Below the pieces are notes generated by a model. It did no database searches. It had not been told where the DNA came from and saw nothing but the letters and a program-made list of their open reading frames with translations. A program made the translations under genes and the position numbers. A stretch of DNA of 64,000 bases from Lentzea pudingi. Lineage in GTDB: Bacteria > Actinomycetota > Actinomycetes > Mycobacteriales > Pseudonocardiaceae. The stretch covers positions 685,366-749,365 of the forward strand of contig NZ_BMNC01000001.1 in assembly GCF_014646255.1 (NCBI RefSeq), in the 5' to 3' direction. Below, piece by piece: positions 52,159 through 61,783 of this stretch. The stretch's first letter is position 1, and each line of letters opens with the position of its first letter.

Positions 52159-52823
52159 CGCAGGACCACCTCGCCTCCGCCGGTCGTGAGCACGACGTGG
52201 TCGACGCCGTCCGCTCCGCCCTCCGCCGTCACCGCGAGTGCCGCGGCGCCCGGCCACGCCGCCCAGTTCGCGGGGTCCGGCATGGTGATGCCGAGACGCG
52301 CGATCCCCGTTGGCACCGTGTCGTGCGCCGCGGCGGCCAGATCGCCGGCGACGCGGTCGCGCCGGCTCGCGGGGTCGCCGTAGCTGAGGAAGAACGGCCG
52401 GCACGGTCTGGCCCAGGAGTCCGCGAACGCGGCCTCCGCCCACGGCACCTGCTGACCGTCGGCGCGGACGGACACCCCTTCGAGCAGGCCGGGATCGCCC
52501 CCGGTGACCGCCGCGACCTGCTGTGCGACGGTGGCGATGTCGTCCACCAGCGCGGCCCAGTTCAGGAAGGCTGGTCCGGCGGCCGTGCGGTCGAGGAACG
52601 TCCTGCCGAAGTCGTCCGAGCTGAGCTTGGCCACGTCGTCCACGACGAGCAGTTCGAGGTACTGCACGAGCGGGGTGTCCATCGGGACGACCCAGCTCGC
52701 CGTTCCGTCCGGGTTCGGGCTGCCGTCGGTGATGCCGAGCCCGTGCTCGTCGCGAAGCCACTCCCGCAAGGGGCCGATGGTCCGCGCGCCGAGGATGACG
52801 TGGTCGATGCGCATCGTGCTCAC
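52149..52823 (-). CDS. Glyoxalase-like (VOC superfamily) protein
   Basis: 224 residues: MRIDHVILGARTIGPLREWL at the start, then a duplicated beta-alpha-beta layout ending LALTAEGG-like strands, as in Glyoxalase_3-type proteins. VOC proteins bind small molecules or metals, and roles range from ring cleavage to resistance by sequestration. Start: GTG at 52823, overlapping the DAO stop by 4 nt; the ATG three codons later is an alternative. Part of the operon; substrate unknown, possibly self-resistance. Confidence 0.75.
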   Translation of the reverse strand: MSTMRIDHVILGARTIGPLREWLRDEHGLGITDGSPNPDGTASWVVPMDTPLVQYLELLVVDDVAKLSSDDFGRTFLDRTAAGPAFLNWAALVDDIATVAQQVAAVTGGDPGLLEGVSVRADGQQVPWAEAAFADSWARPCRPFFLSYGDPASRRDRVAGDLAAAAHDTVPTGIARLGITMPDPANWAAWPGAAALAVTAEGGADGVDHVVLTTGGGEVVLRWP

Positions 52824-53896
52824 CCCGCCACCGCCGTCAGCGTCCGGGAGGGGCAGAAGTTCCGCGGGAGGTCGTCCCACTCGTCGTGGAGCAGTCCCGC
52901 GGCGAGACCCACCGAGGTGGCGCGGGCGGACAGGAGTCCGTGGCCCGCGTGGCCCGCGTTGACGAAAACCCTGTTCCTGCCGGGGACCCTGCCGACGAAC
53001 GGCCTGCCGTCCGGTGTCACCGGGCGCAGTCCGGCGCGCAGTTCGGCGGGGCGCGCCTCGCCGATGTCCGGCAGGACCGCGAGCGCGAACCCGAGCAGCC
53101 GGTGCAGTGCCGCGACGGTGGTGTGCTCGGCGAACCCGGCGTCCTCCTCCGTCGCGCCGACGATGATCCCGCCGTTCACCGCGGGCGCCAGGTAGAACGC
53201 GGACGAGAGGATGCACGGCAGGTCGGTCCCGGTGTCGATCCTGAGCATCTGACCGCGCTGCGGCCGCACTCCGATCCCCGGCGCCAGGACCGTCGACGTC
53301 CAGGCCCCGGTCGCGAGCACGACGTGCCGTGCCTCGACCACTCCCCGGCTCGTGGTGAGCGTGACGTGGTCCTCGGTCTCCGCGAGGTCCAGCACCTCCA
53401 CGTCCTGCCGCCAGTCGACGCCCAGCGCGACGGCGGCGTCGTGCACCGCGTCGAGGTAACGGCCCCCGTCGACCATCAGGCCGTCCGACCGGTGGTAGCG
53501 CCGGGTCTCGGGCAGCCGCAGGCCGGGGGCGACCGCCGAGAGGTCGGCGTGCTCGACCAGGCCGTCACCGAGGCCGTCGGCGGACTGCTCCGCCCGCAAC
53601 GCCCGCAGGATCGGCCTGGCCACGGAGAACGGGCCGGATTCCGGTTCCAGGCGGGAGATGTCGGCGTCGAGGTGCGAGCGGGCGCCGCACAGCCATGCGT
53701 AGAAGTCGGGATCGGACAGGTAGCGCGCGGACGGCACGGCGACGCCCGCGGCCTGCCGGGTGGCCCGGCCGGCTTCCGTCCCGGCGTCCAGCACGGTCAC
53801 CGTCGCGCCGCCGAGCGCGAGTTCCTCGGCCAGGCACGCACCGGCGATCCCGCCACCGACGACGGCGAAGTCAGGGCTGGGTGAGGGTAAGGGCAT
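52820..53896 (-). CDS. FAD-dependent amino-acid oxidase (DAO/glycine-oxidase type)
   Basis: 358 residues. FAVVGGGIAGACLAEELAL (dinucleotide fold), VVLATGAWTS, and a C-terminal FAD contact RVFVNAGHAGHGLLSARA, as in ThiO/DadA-like oxidases. Likely oxidises an amine or amino-acid-derived intermediate to an imine. Glycine-oxidase-like enzymes are known in pyrroloiminoquinone-type clusters (recalled). ATG overlaps the TldE-like gene by 26 nt and GTG of the VOC gene overlaps its stop. Confidence 0.87.
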   Translation of the reverse strand: MPLPSPSPDFAVVGGGIAGACLAEELALGGATVTVLDAGTEAGRATRQAAGVAVPSARYLSDPDFYAWLCGARSHLDADISRLEPESGPFSVARPILRALRAEQSADGLGDGLVEHADLSAVAPGLRLPETRRYHRSDGLMVDGGRYLDAVHDAAVALGVDWRQDVEVLDLAETEDHVTLTTSRGVVEARHVVLATGAWTSTVLAPGIGVRPQRGQMLRIDTGTDLPCILSSAFYLAPAVNGGIIVGATEEDAGFAEHTTVAALHRLLGFALAVLPDIGEARPAELRAGLRPVTPDGRPFVGRVPGRNRVFVNAGHAGHGLLSARATSVGLAAGLLHDEWDDLPRNFCPSRTLTAVAG

Positions 53897-54890
53897 CGGG
53901 ATCCTTCGCTAGGAGTTCTCGTGCGGGAGGCAGGACCAGGGCGGGCGTGGAGACGTCGCCGTCGGTGCTGACCGTCCACTCGGGACCGGCGCATCCGAGC
54001 ACCGAGCGCAGCAGGCGCAACGGTTTGGCGCGCAACGTCAGGCCGAACCAGTCGCCGGCGCGGGCGAGGCAATGCAGGGCCACCGTTCCGTCGGAGTGGT
54101 AGCGCTGCAGTCCTTCGAGGCACCAGTGCAGCTCCAGGGCCTGTTCGGGTACCGGCAGTGCCGGGCCGGTCAGCCGCAGCAGGCCCGGGGCCGCGACGGT
54201 GGTCCCGCTGTCGTGGTCCCATCGCGACCGGGGCCGTTCCGGAGCCACCGCGCGCCCGTCGCGGATGAGGTCGACGGCTTCGGCCTTCTCACCCAGGTCG
54301 TCCACTGTGGACTCGCCGGGGATCAGGGGAACGTCGGTGACGGTCAGCCGCGGCAGGATGAGCCGTCCTGCCCGCCGCTCGCGCATCCGCCTGCCACCGG
54401 CCGAGTTCAGCGCCATGGCGGCACCGGTGACGATGATGGCCGCGACCGGCGGACGCAGCACGATCATCCGGTCGGCCCACGTCCCGGGAGCCCTTCCGAT
54501 CGACAGCGGTACGTCCCGCGCGGCGAGCACGGCGGCGGAGCCGAGCAGGGCGTCCGGCTCGCCCGCCGTGCCCGCGCCGATCAGCACGGGACCGGCGAGC
54601 GACTCGATCCGCGCCAGGACGCTCGACCACCTCGACGTGCCGAGAGGACCCGTTCGCCTCTGGACCGACGACACCGCGCTCTGCAGGGGGAGTCCTGCGA
54701 CCGACTGCGCCAGGCCGCGCAGCACGCTCACCGCCTCGTCGTCCACGGGCGCGTCGGTGAGCCGCTCCGAGCGCCGCACCACGTGCCGTTCGTCGCGGTG
54801 CAGCAGGGTCACCTCGACCGACCTGGTCAGCACGTCACGGCGAGGTGCCGGCACCAGCAGGCCGCGGACCTCGGTGTTCAGCTCGCTCAT
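53871..54890 (-). CDS. TldE/PmbA-like subunit
   Basis: 339 residues. Divergent from standard PmbA, but the size, position and fold pattern fit the catalytically inactive partner of a TldD/TldE protease: an N-terminal region with TRSVEVTLLHRDERHVVRRS and a C-terminal beta-rich domain (DSGTTVAAPGLLRLTG). No zinc motif. It is translated immediately after the TldD-like gene (4-nt overlap), as the pair requires. Assignment rests mainly on context. Confidence 0.6.
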   Translation of the reverse strand: MSELNTEVRGLLVPAPRRDVLTRSVEVTLLHRDERHVVRRSERLTDAPVDDEAVSVLRGLAQSVAGLPLQSAVSSVQRRTGPLGTSRWSSVLARIESLAGPVLIGAGTAGEPDALLGSAAVLAARDVPLSIGRAPGTWADRMIVLRPPVAAIIVTGAAMALNSAGGRRMRERRAGRLILPRLTVTDVPLIPGESTVDDLGEKAEAVDLIRDGRAVAPERPRSRWDHDSGTTVAAPGLLRLTGPALPVPEQALELHWCLEGLQRYHSDGTVALHCLARAGDWFGLTLRAKPLRLLRSVLGCAGPEWTVSTDGDVSTPALVLPPARELLAKDPDALTLTQP

Positions 54891-56020
54891 CGCAGGACCA
54901 CCGATCCCGCCGGGAGCCGCACACCCGCGTTCGCGAACGACACGGGCAGCGGGAACTGCCCGAGCTTGCCGCACCCCCGGTCGGCCCGGCCGTAGGCGCG
55001 GACCTCGGGATCGACCGGCTCCAGCGCGGCCAGCACCTCGTCGGCCCTGCCGTGGATCTCGAACGGGCGCAAGCGGTGTTCTCCTTGCAGCAGGGCGGTT
55101 CCCGCGCGGAAGACGAACTCGCCGGTCGCCACGTTCATCCGCACCAGCGCGAGCCCGAACGGCCGGATCTCGGCGTGCCGGGAGGGCGTGACCGGGGTGT
55201 CGAGCGGGAACTGGGCACGGGTGTGCGCCATCCGCACGACGGCGGGATGCCGGTGGTCGAGCCGCCGGCCGTGACCCGTGGCGGGCAGGCCCAGCGCCGC
55301 CGCCGCGGACCTGTCGGTCATCGGCGACCCGACCACACCCGCGTCGAGCAACGGCACCGCCGTCGTCGGCGTCCCCTCGTCGTCGACCACCGCGTGGTAC
55401 CCGCCCGCGGGATCGGCGAGACCGTCGATGACGGTCAACCAGGCGGGCGCCACCCGGTCGCCCGCACGGCGCGACAGCCAGCTCGTGCCGGAGGCCAGCA
55501 CGTCGGCCTCCATCGGGTGCCCTAGGAGCTCGTGGAAGAAGGAGCCCGCACGGCCGGGAGCCAGCACCAGGTCGGCCTCCGGCGGCAGGTCGGCGAACGG
55601 CAGGGAGTTCCTGCGGCGCAGCGCTTCGACGGCCCCGGGAACCGCCAGGGGCGCGGGGTCCCGCCAGCCGACGACGTCCCAGCCGCCCTCGGTGCTGATC
55701 GTCAGCGAGGCGACGTGGCGTTCGTCGAACCGCAGCACCTCGGGCGGCCCGGCCAGGACGTGCTGGTGGAAGAGCGCGGCGGTGAGCGTGACCTCCTGCG
55801 CCCGAGCCAGCTCCACCAGCTCCGCCGTGTCGAGCTCCGCCGGCCGCAGGTCCCGCACCCGGTCCTCGAACAGGGGCGAGACCCGGTGCTCGCGCACGCC
55901 GTCCGCGCCGGTGATCTCGGTGCACGCGCCGACCCGGACATCGTCGTGGCGTTCGACCGTGCCGTCCGGGAGAACCCGGACGCGCAGTCGCCGGGTGCGG
56001 CCCGCGTAGCAGATCATCAT
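54887..56020 (-). CDS. TldD-like metalloprotease
   Basis: 377 residues. FFHELLGHPMEADVLASGTS contains H-E-x-x-x-H, the zinc motif of TldD (HEAVGHGLEGD in E. coli), and GVVGSPMTDRSAAAALGLPA matches the downstream glycine-rich region. TldD/TldE heterodimers cleave modified peptide leaders, as in microcin B17 maturation. It is shorter than E. coli TldD (about 480), so the N-terminal domain may be reduced. Start: ATGATG at 56020, overlapping the LanB-like gene 2 stop. A candidate for releasing the modified C-terminal residue from the scaffold peptide. Confidence 0.82.
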   Translation of the reverse strand: MMICYAGRTRRLRVRVLPDGTVERHDDVRVGACTEITGADGVREHRVSPLFEDRVRDLRPAELDTAELVELARAQEVTLTAALFHQHVLAGPPEVLRFDERHVASLTISTEGGWDVVGWRDPAPLAVPGAVEALRRRNSLPFADLPPEADLVLAPGRAGSFFHELLGHPMEADVLASGTSWLSRRAGDRVAPAWLTVIDGLADPAGGYHAVVDDEGTPTTAVPLLDAGVVGSPMTDRSAAAALGLPATGHGRRLDHRHPAVVRMAHTRAQFPLDTPVTPSRHAEIRPFGLALVRMNVATGEFVFRAGTALLQGEHRLRPFEIHGRADEVLAALEPVDPEVRAYGRADRGCGKLGQFPLPVSFANAGVRLPAGSVVLR

Positions 56021-58212
56021 CCCGCCTCCTCGTGACCGGTGACCTGGATGCGGGCCTCGCTCGTGTACCGGAGACCCGCGGAGTCGCGCAGCCACAACCG
56101 GTCCGGCGACGGCGACATCGGCTCCACCGAGACGGCCCGCGCCCGGCCCGCGATGTGCGCGAGGAGGTCCGCCGCGAGCGGCGAGGCCAGGTCGATCAGG
56201 TACGGCTTGCGTTCGGTGTCGCTGCGGCAGAACACGAACCGCGCGCCGGTGAGCCGGGCGAGGCGGCGAAGCCGCAGGAACCGTTGCGGGGGAGTCGTGG
56301 CGGTGAGGTCGTCGGCGTCGACCGACCACCGCGGCCGTTGCACGACCACGTCCCCGATCACCACCTCGGGCTGTGCGTCGCCTTCGGTGAACACCGGGTG
56401 CACGACCTGCGGATGCGACACCGCCGCCAGTGGCGGGTACTTCACGAAGTCGCTGAGCGGCAGGTACGCCTGCACCGCCTCGCCGTGGCCGTCCCGCAGT
56501 TCGGCGCGTCCCTCGGCCAGGACGACGGTCAGGTCGCGTGGCCTGCTCAGGTCGGTCCGCGCGGCGTCCACCCACGTCAGGGGCCGGAACGCGACCTCGG
56601 GCCCGGGGAACCTGTAGAAACCCTTGTTGCGCCTGCCGAAGTCGAACCCGGTGAGCGTGCCGTTCCTGGCGCGCACCCAGTCGCGGGCCTCGTCGCCGAA
56701 CTCGCCCTCGCCGTCGAACATCGTGCCGAGCCAGCTGGGGACCAGGAGGTGGTGGTGCGTGCGGGCGACCACCAGTTCCGCGCCCGCCAGGTCGTCCTCG
56801 CCGGTGGCGGACGCGCACAGGTCGACCACGGCGTACCGATCGCCCGGCAGGCCGGCGGCCCGGCGCACGAGGTCCTCGGCCTCACCCGGTGCGTGCACGG
56901 GCGCGTGGCCCGTCTGGAAGGTCGTGGAGGGAGCGGCGAGTGCTGCGGCGGCACGTGCCGCGTAGGTCTCCAGATCGAGCGGTTCCGACGGGTCGAACCC
57001 CGCTGCCCGCAGGGCGTTCCACACGACGTCGACCGCCGCGGACTGGGTCGCCGCACCGTGCGCCACGCAGGCTTCGAGGACCGGCTGGAGCCGGTGTTCC
57101 CACTCCTTGAACAACTCCGGGGAGACCTCGAACGCGAAGGGCGACGCGCACTCCTCGAAGAAGATCGCGCGATCGGCGTAGGTGGCGCCGGCACCACGGC
57201 GTGCCGGGATACCGGTGATCTCGCTGAACCGCGCCTCCAGGGTGGCGACGGCCGCGATGCGTTCGGTCAGCGACTGGTTCTCCGTGGCGGCCCGCAACGA
57301 CTCCAGCGAGTCCAGCCGGTCGAGCCAGGAGTCCCGAGCCGCGGACCGGGGCAGCGCCGCCACCTGGGCTCGCAGCGTGAGCAGCGGGGCCGGGTCGTAC
57401 TGTCCGCCACCGAGTTCGACGTCGGCCGCGCCGTCGCCGACCAGGTCGCGCAGGGCCAGTGCGACCTGCTTGGCGGGCAGCCCACTGGCCCGCACGATCT
57501 GGCGGAAACCGCTGCCACCGGAGGCGATCGCGGCGCCGACCGGTCCGTCTGCCGCGTCGAGCAGGTGGAACCGCAGCTCCGGCAGGATCCGGGTGTCCTT
57601 GGCGATCGCCCGCACGAGCGCGCGGACCGCCCAGTCCGAGAGGAACACCCGCCGCGTCCGCGTCCGGTCACGCCGCAGGACCGTCCGCGAACCGGCGGTG
57701 CCGTACGCCATCGGGCCGAAGAAGCTGACGGTCTCGTTCTTGGCGCAGAACCGCTGCACGTAGGTGTACATCTGCCGCCGCACCCGGCGCCACTTCGAGG
57801 TCAGGTTCCCGCTGTGCCCGGTGAACGGCACCAGCATGTTGCGGTGGGCGTCCGGATTGGACAGGAACACGGCCTCCTCGACGCCGGGATCGCGCAGCAC
57901 CTCCCGCAACCTGTCGCTCGCGGCGTCGTCGGCGGCGTCGTACAGCTCGCAGAACCTCGCCAGCGCGGCGGTCCAGCTCTCCAGGAGCGCGGCCACCTCG
58001 GGGTCCTTCACCGCGGGCAGACCGGTGACGGCACCGCGGCGCACGTGCCCGGCGAGCTGCGGTGTCCGGTCGAGCAGCCGGTCGGCCGCGTCGAGGACGT
58101 GGTCGGCGGCGGTCAGCACCTCGTCGTGCGCGCCGAGGTCCTCGAGCCAGTCGAAGGGCATGCCCGCGTGCCGCAGCACGAACACCCGGCCGACGCGCCA
58201 TCGCCTGCTCAC
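56017..58212 (-). CDS. LanB-like protein 2 (possible PEARL)
   Basis: 731 residues, LanB N-domain only. FCAKNETVSFFGPMAYGTAG at about 155-174; ATYADRAIFFEECASPFAFE at about 345-365; the C-terminal segment FVFCRSDTERKPYLIDLASP (compare xPxERKPxxVD) is shared by all four copies. The K-N-E-T-x-S-F-F-G-P segment belongs to the tRNA-dependent glutamylation region of LanB. Lacks the elimination domain. Start: GTG at 58212, GTGA overlap with the upstream gene. About 20-25% identity to the other copies by eye, so not a recent duplicate. Confidence 0.85.
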   Translation of the reverse strand: MSRRWRVGRVFVLRHAGMPFDWLEDLGAHDEVLTAADHVLDAADRLLDRTPQLAGHVRRGAVTGLPAVKDPEVAALLESWTAALARFCELYDAADDAASDRLREVLRDPGVEEAVFLSNPDAHRNMLVPFTGHSGNLTSKWRRVRRQMYTYVQRFCAKNETVSFFGPMAYGTAGSRTVLRRDRTRTRRVFLSDWAVRALVRAIAKDTRILPELRFHLLDAADGPVGAAIASGGSGFRQIVRASGLPAKQVALALRDLVGDGAADVELGGGQYDPAPLLTLRAQVAALPRSAARDSWLDRLDSLESLRAATENQSLTERIAAVATLEARFSEITGIPARRGAGATYADRAIFFEECASPFAFEVSPELFKEWEHRLQPVLEACVAHGAATQSAAVDVVWNALRAAGFDPSEPLDLETYAARAAAALAAPSTTFQTGHAPVHAPGEAEDLVRRAAGLPGDRYAVVDLCASATGEDDLAGAELVVARTHHHLLVPSWLGTMFDGEGEFGDEARDWVRARNGTLTGFDFGRRNKGFYRFPGPEVAFRPLTWVDAARTDLSRPRDLTVVLAEGRAELRDGHGEAVQAYLPLSDFVKYPPLAAVSHPQVVHPVFTEGDAQPEVVIGDVVVQRPRWSVDADDLTATTPPQRFLRLRRLARLTGARFVFCRSDTERKPYLIDLASPLAADLLAHIAGRARAVSVEPMSPSPDRLWLRDSAGLRYTSEARIQVTGHEEAG

Positions 58213-59573
58213 GCGGGTGCCTGCCAGGCTCCGGCGCGGACGAGCTGATCCGACAGCTTGCCGCGGGTGCGGTGGGGGAGCCGGTCGAGCACGGCGTGGT
58301 CACCGCGCGAGAGCCTGCGCACGACCGGGGCCAGCTTCGGGTGCAGCCGGAAAGCGCTGCCACTGCGCAGGTTCACGACGAAGTCGCCGGGACCGCGACC
58401 GTCCGGTCCGGTTCCGTCGGTGGTCACGACGGCCGCCGACGAGTTCCAGCGCGACCGCTCGGCACCGCGCAGCACGGCGCAGCCGGCGAACCTGCCGGGG
58501 AAGAGCTCGGTGAGCGACGCGGTGTCCAGCAGGAGATCGCGGATCACCGCGTCGCACTCGTCCCGCGTCATCGTCGCGGGTGCGGTGAAAGGGCTCCAGC
58601 GGGGAAGGTCGTGGCCGGTGGGGGCGGGCAGCCGCGTCACCTCCCAGTGATCCGGCCCGGTGCCGAGCCGGAACGGGCGCAGGCCTGCGAGACGTCCCTC
58701 GGCGGCGAGTGCCCGCGCGGTGCGGCTCACCTCGCCCGCGCCGACGCCCGGTGCGCCGACCAGCAGTTCGACCGCGGGCAGGACACCGAGTGCGGACAGG
58801 TCGGTCACGGCTCCGTCCGCACCCGTGACACGGTCGTCCGACTCCCAGCGCGCCGCGGTCACGACGAGGCCGCGGCAGTTCTCCGCGGCCTGTGAGGAGA
58901 TGGTGCTCGCGGCACTCGCGTCCCACCAGGCGGCCCACGGGCGCCCCGGCCGCCAGTCGCGGGGGTGCCGCGGCCACGCGACCGGTTCACCACCGGACCA
59001 CTCGCCGCGGACTTCACCCATCGGTGGTGCGGTCGGCGACACCCTGGCGCCCGGCAGCATTTCCATCAGCACGGTGCGATGCGTGTGCGCGAACGTGCCG
59101 CACAACCGCACCCGCAGAGGACCGAGCCGGTTCGCGAGCGCCACGGCGGCTGGGAGTTGCTGGTCGGTCTCGACCAGCACCGCGACCGGCCCTGAGGGAA
59201 AGGTCTCCAGCGCGTGCTCGACCTCCGGTGCGAACAGCGTGCTGCGAGCCGCCGCCGAACGCACGTCCGCGCTGCTCTCGGTGGTGCCTCCGACGATCTC
59301 CACGTCGTCCGCGGCCGTGCGCAGCGCGGGATCGGCCGCGCCCATCGCCCGCACGGCGAACGTCAACGCCCGCAGGTGGGCGAAGCCGCGTTCGGGTCGC
59401 ACGAGGATCTGGGCCGACGCGGCGGCGAACAGCGCGGTCAGCGGATCCGAGCCGGTCGGGAAGTCCCGGGCGGCCCTGCTCAGGAAGTGCGCGTTGAGGT
59501 CCAGCGCGCCCGTGGCGCCGTCGCGGAAGTCGACGGTGTGGTCGAGCAGCGGTGGAATGATCAGCGGTGTCAT
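58209..59573 (-). CDS. Cluster protein of unknown family
   Basis: 454 residues, no confident family. The N-terminal half has LYxxALAxA-like Rossmann features (PVAVLVETDQQLPAAVALAN, RVRLCGTFAHTHRTVLMEML) resembling the cobalamin-binding region of B12/radical-SAM RiPP enzymes. No CxxxCxxC is present, so it would not be a radical SAM enzyme. The C-terminal 60 residues (LHPKLAPVVRRLSRGDHAVL) look like a small winged helix, a possible peptide-recognition element. Start: ATG at 59573. Coupled by 4-nt overlaps to both LanB-like neighbours, so it probably works with them. Confidence 0.7.
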   Translation of the reverse strand: MTPLIIPPLLDHTVDFRDGATGALDLNAHFLSRAARDFPTGSDPLTALFAAASAQILVRPERGFAHLRALTFAVRAMGAADPALRTAADDVEIVGGTTESSADVRSAAARSTLFAPEVEHALETFPSGPVAVLVETDQQLPAAVALANRLGPLRVRLCGTFAHTHRTVLMEMLPGARVSPTAPPMGEVRGEWSGGEPVAWPRHPRDWRPGRPWAAWWDASAASTISSQAAENCRGLVVTAARWESDDRVTGADGAVTDLSALGVLPAVELLVGAPGVGAGEVSRTARALAAEGRLAGLRPFRLGTGPDHWEVTRLPAPTGHDLPRWSPFTAPATMTRDECDAVIRDLLLDTASLTELFPGRFAGCAVLRGAERSRWNSSAAVVTTDGTGPDGRGPGDFVVNLRSGSAFRLHPKLAPVVRRLSRGDHAVLDRLPHRTRGKLSDQLVRAGAWQAPA

Positions 59574-61783
59574 GCCGGGTCGCCCCCAGGTCGTAGGTAG
59601 ACGCTGCGCAGCTCGGCTGCGAAACGAAGCCGTCCGTCCCGCAGCCACGCCTGTTCCGGTTCGGGGAGGACCTCCGAGATCCTCAGCCGGTCCGCTGTCC
59701 CCGCGAGCCGGGTCAGGCCGTCGAGCAGGGCGGGCGTCGCGGTGTCGACGAAGATCGGTTTTCGCTCGGCGGGGGACTTCGCGAAGAACCGCGCGGGCAG
59801 ACCCGTCTCCGCGATCCACTCGGCGACGGCCCAGAGCCGGTCGGCGTCCGTCTGCTTCGCGCTCGCACGCGGCACGGCCGCGCTGTCCACCGTCCAGCAC
59901 CGGCGGCTCAGCACGACGTTGCGCCAGGTCAGCCGCGGCACGTGGGGCAGGTCCGGCAGTTGCGGGCGCCGGATGCGGGGCAGCGCCAGCGCGGTGTGCA
60001 GGCCGGTGTCGAGCTCACCGTTGTGGAACAGCAGGTCCACGCCCGGATGGCGACGCGATCGCAGGAACGCCTCCGTGCCGTCGCTCTCCACGTACAGGTC
60101 GTCCAGCCCGATCCTCGGCAGGTCCGGGTTCGCCGCCGTGCCACCGAGTTCCAGGACCAGACCGGGGTACTCCAGCGGCGGCAGTCCCGTGCTGCGGCCC
60201 GACACCACCGTCACCGTCGCGCGCTGTCGCAGCACGCGGCGGATCTCCGCGTCGCGCCGGGCGATCCGGTCCGCCGCCTCGGGGTGGAACTGCATCGCCC
60301 ACGGAGTGAGCAGCGCGGCGTCGTGGATGTCGCCGAGCACCAGGAGGGTCTCGCCCTCGCGGTACCGGGCGAGGTCGTCGACGACCGGCAGCAGGTCGAC
60401 CGAGCAGAGCACCGCGTCTCGAGGAGTGCGGGCGGGAGCGATGTGGTCCGCGAGGTCGATCGACTCGGTACCGGCCTTCGCGACGGTCTCGGCCACGGCG
60501 GCGGCCAGTTCGCCGCCGGGTCGCACCTCCAGGTCGGCCGCGAGCTTCAGAGCGGCGCCCAGTGACGTCCGGCAGGCCCCGAGCAGGGAGGCGAGCGCGC
60601 GGTTCGTCGCCCGCCGAGTCGCTTCGGCCTCCCACGCGAGCAGGTCCAGCGCGCCGGGGACCACCGTGCGGAGGTCTGCCGCCAGCCCGCCGCTCAGGGT
60701 CGCCCTCACGGTGCCGGCAGCGGCCTCGTGCACGACGACGCGGTCGTTGTAGAACCGGCCGCCGCTCACCGCCCGCGCGGGCAGCAGGTTCGCGATCTCG
60801 CCCTGCAGCGCGACCTTGCGAGACGGTGGCGCGGCGGGGTACTCGGCCAGCGCCGCCCGGACCGTCTTGACCAGCACGTCGATCTCGGACGTCCCCGGCT
60901 GGTCGGCACGCGTCCCGATCCGGTGCGCGAGCCACCGCCACGGGTCGACCTCCGTCGCGGGCGGCACCAGGTCGTGCGTCAGCCGGCCCGAGACGATCGC
61001 GGCCCGGATCTCCTCGCGGGCCGCTGGACCGTACTCCGCGACTGTCCGCGTCCCGTCGACGTCGGCGATCACGCCGGTGGCCCTGCGCAGCACGGTCTTG
61101 CGGCGCGGGACCAGCCGGTCGAACACCCGGTCGTCGCCGAGGATCCTGCCCTGCAGGGAGTCCAGGATCCGGGCGGCGGTGTGCGCCTGCCGTTCACGGA
61201 TCTCCTGGTGGCCGTCCCAGCCGAGCGCACTCGGGCCGGGGTCCGTGGTCAGCTCGGCGTAGTTGATGGGGCCGAAGAAGCTCATCGTCTCGCTCTTCGC
61301 GGCGAGCCGTTGCGCGTAGGAGGCCAGTTGCCGCCGGATCCGCGCACCCTTGGCTCCTCGTTCGAGGTCCCGGTAGGCGGCGGGCGACGAGCACACGACC
61401 GCGTCCAGGAACCGTTCGTCGGCGCGCAGGGCGGCGAACGCCTCCGCGACGTCCTCGATGTCCTGGTCGACCGCGCTCACGAAGGCGGCCTGGGCGTCGG
61501 CGAGCGCCTCGGTCAGCCGGTTCCACCCGGCGAGCCACGCGTCGGGCAGGGCGGGATGCGGTTCCAGCCCGCGCAGTCCCTTGAGCCTGCTCTGCTGCCC
61601 GCGGCTCAGCCGGGCGTTCGGACGCAGGCCCTCCGCGTGATCGAGTGCGGCCGCACGCAGACCGGCGACGGTGACCAACGCGGCCGCGCCACCGCCGTAC
61701 CGCAGCGATTCGACGGTCTGCCAGGGAAATCCCGCGCTGCGCAGCACGAGGCTCGGCAGCAGCGTCCAGTCGGTGGTGCTCAT
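59570..61783 (-). CDS. LanB-like protein 3 (possible PEARL)
   Basis: 737 residues. AAKSETMSFFGPINYAELT at about 161-179; GGRFYNDRVVVHEAAAGTVR in the middle; C-terminal FAKSPAERKPIFVDTATPAL. The position after Lys is Ser rather than Asn (K-S-E-T-M). No elimination domain. Start: ATG at 61783, overlapping the stop of copy 4. Together with copies 2 and 4 and the unknown 454-residue protein it forms the upstream half of the operon. Confidence 0.85.
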   Translation of the reverse strand: MSTTDWTLLPSLVLRSAGFPWQTVESLRYGGGAAALVTVAGLRAAALDHAEGLRPNARLSRGQQSRLKGLRGLEPHPALPDAWLAGWNRLTEALADAQAAFVSAVDQDIEDVAEAFAALRADERFLDAVVCSSPAAYRDLERGAKGARIRRQLASYAQRLAAKSETMSFFGPINYAELTTDPGPSALGWDGHQEIRERQAHTAARILDSLQGRILGDDRVFDRLVPRRKTVLRRATGVIADVDGTRTVAEYGPAAREEIRAAIVSGRLTHDLVPPATEVDPWRWLAHRIGTRADQPGTSEIDVLVKTVRAALAEYPAAPPSRKVALQGEIANLLPARAVSGGRFYNDRVVVHEAAAGTVRATLSGGLAADLRTVVPGALDLLAWEAEATRRATNRALASLLGACRTSLGAALKLAADLEVRPGGELAAAVAETVAKAGTESIDLADHIAPARTPRDAVLCSVDLLPVVDDLARYREGETLLVLGDIHDAALLTPWAMQFHPEAADRIARRDAEIRRVLRQRATVTVVSGRSTGLPPLEYPGLVLELGGTAANPDLPRIGLDDLYVESDGTEAFLRSRRHPGVDLLFHNGELDTGLHTALALPRIRRPQLPDLPHVPRLTWRNVVLSRRCWTVDSAAVPRASAKQTDADRLWAVAEWIAETGLPARFFAKSPAERKPIFVDTATPALLDGLTRLAGTADRLRISEVLPEPEQAWLRDGRLRFAAELRSVYLRPGGDPA

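Noticed and set aside
56032..58248. 738-codon plus-strand frame opposite LanB-like gene 2
   Set aside because: Compositionally typical antisense shadow; the minus-strand LanB signature is unambiguous.
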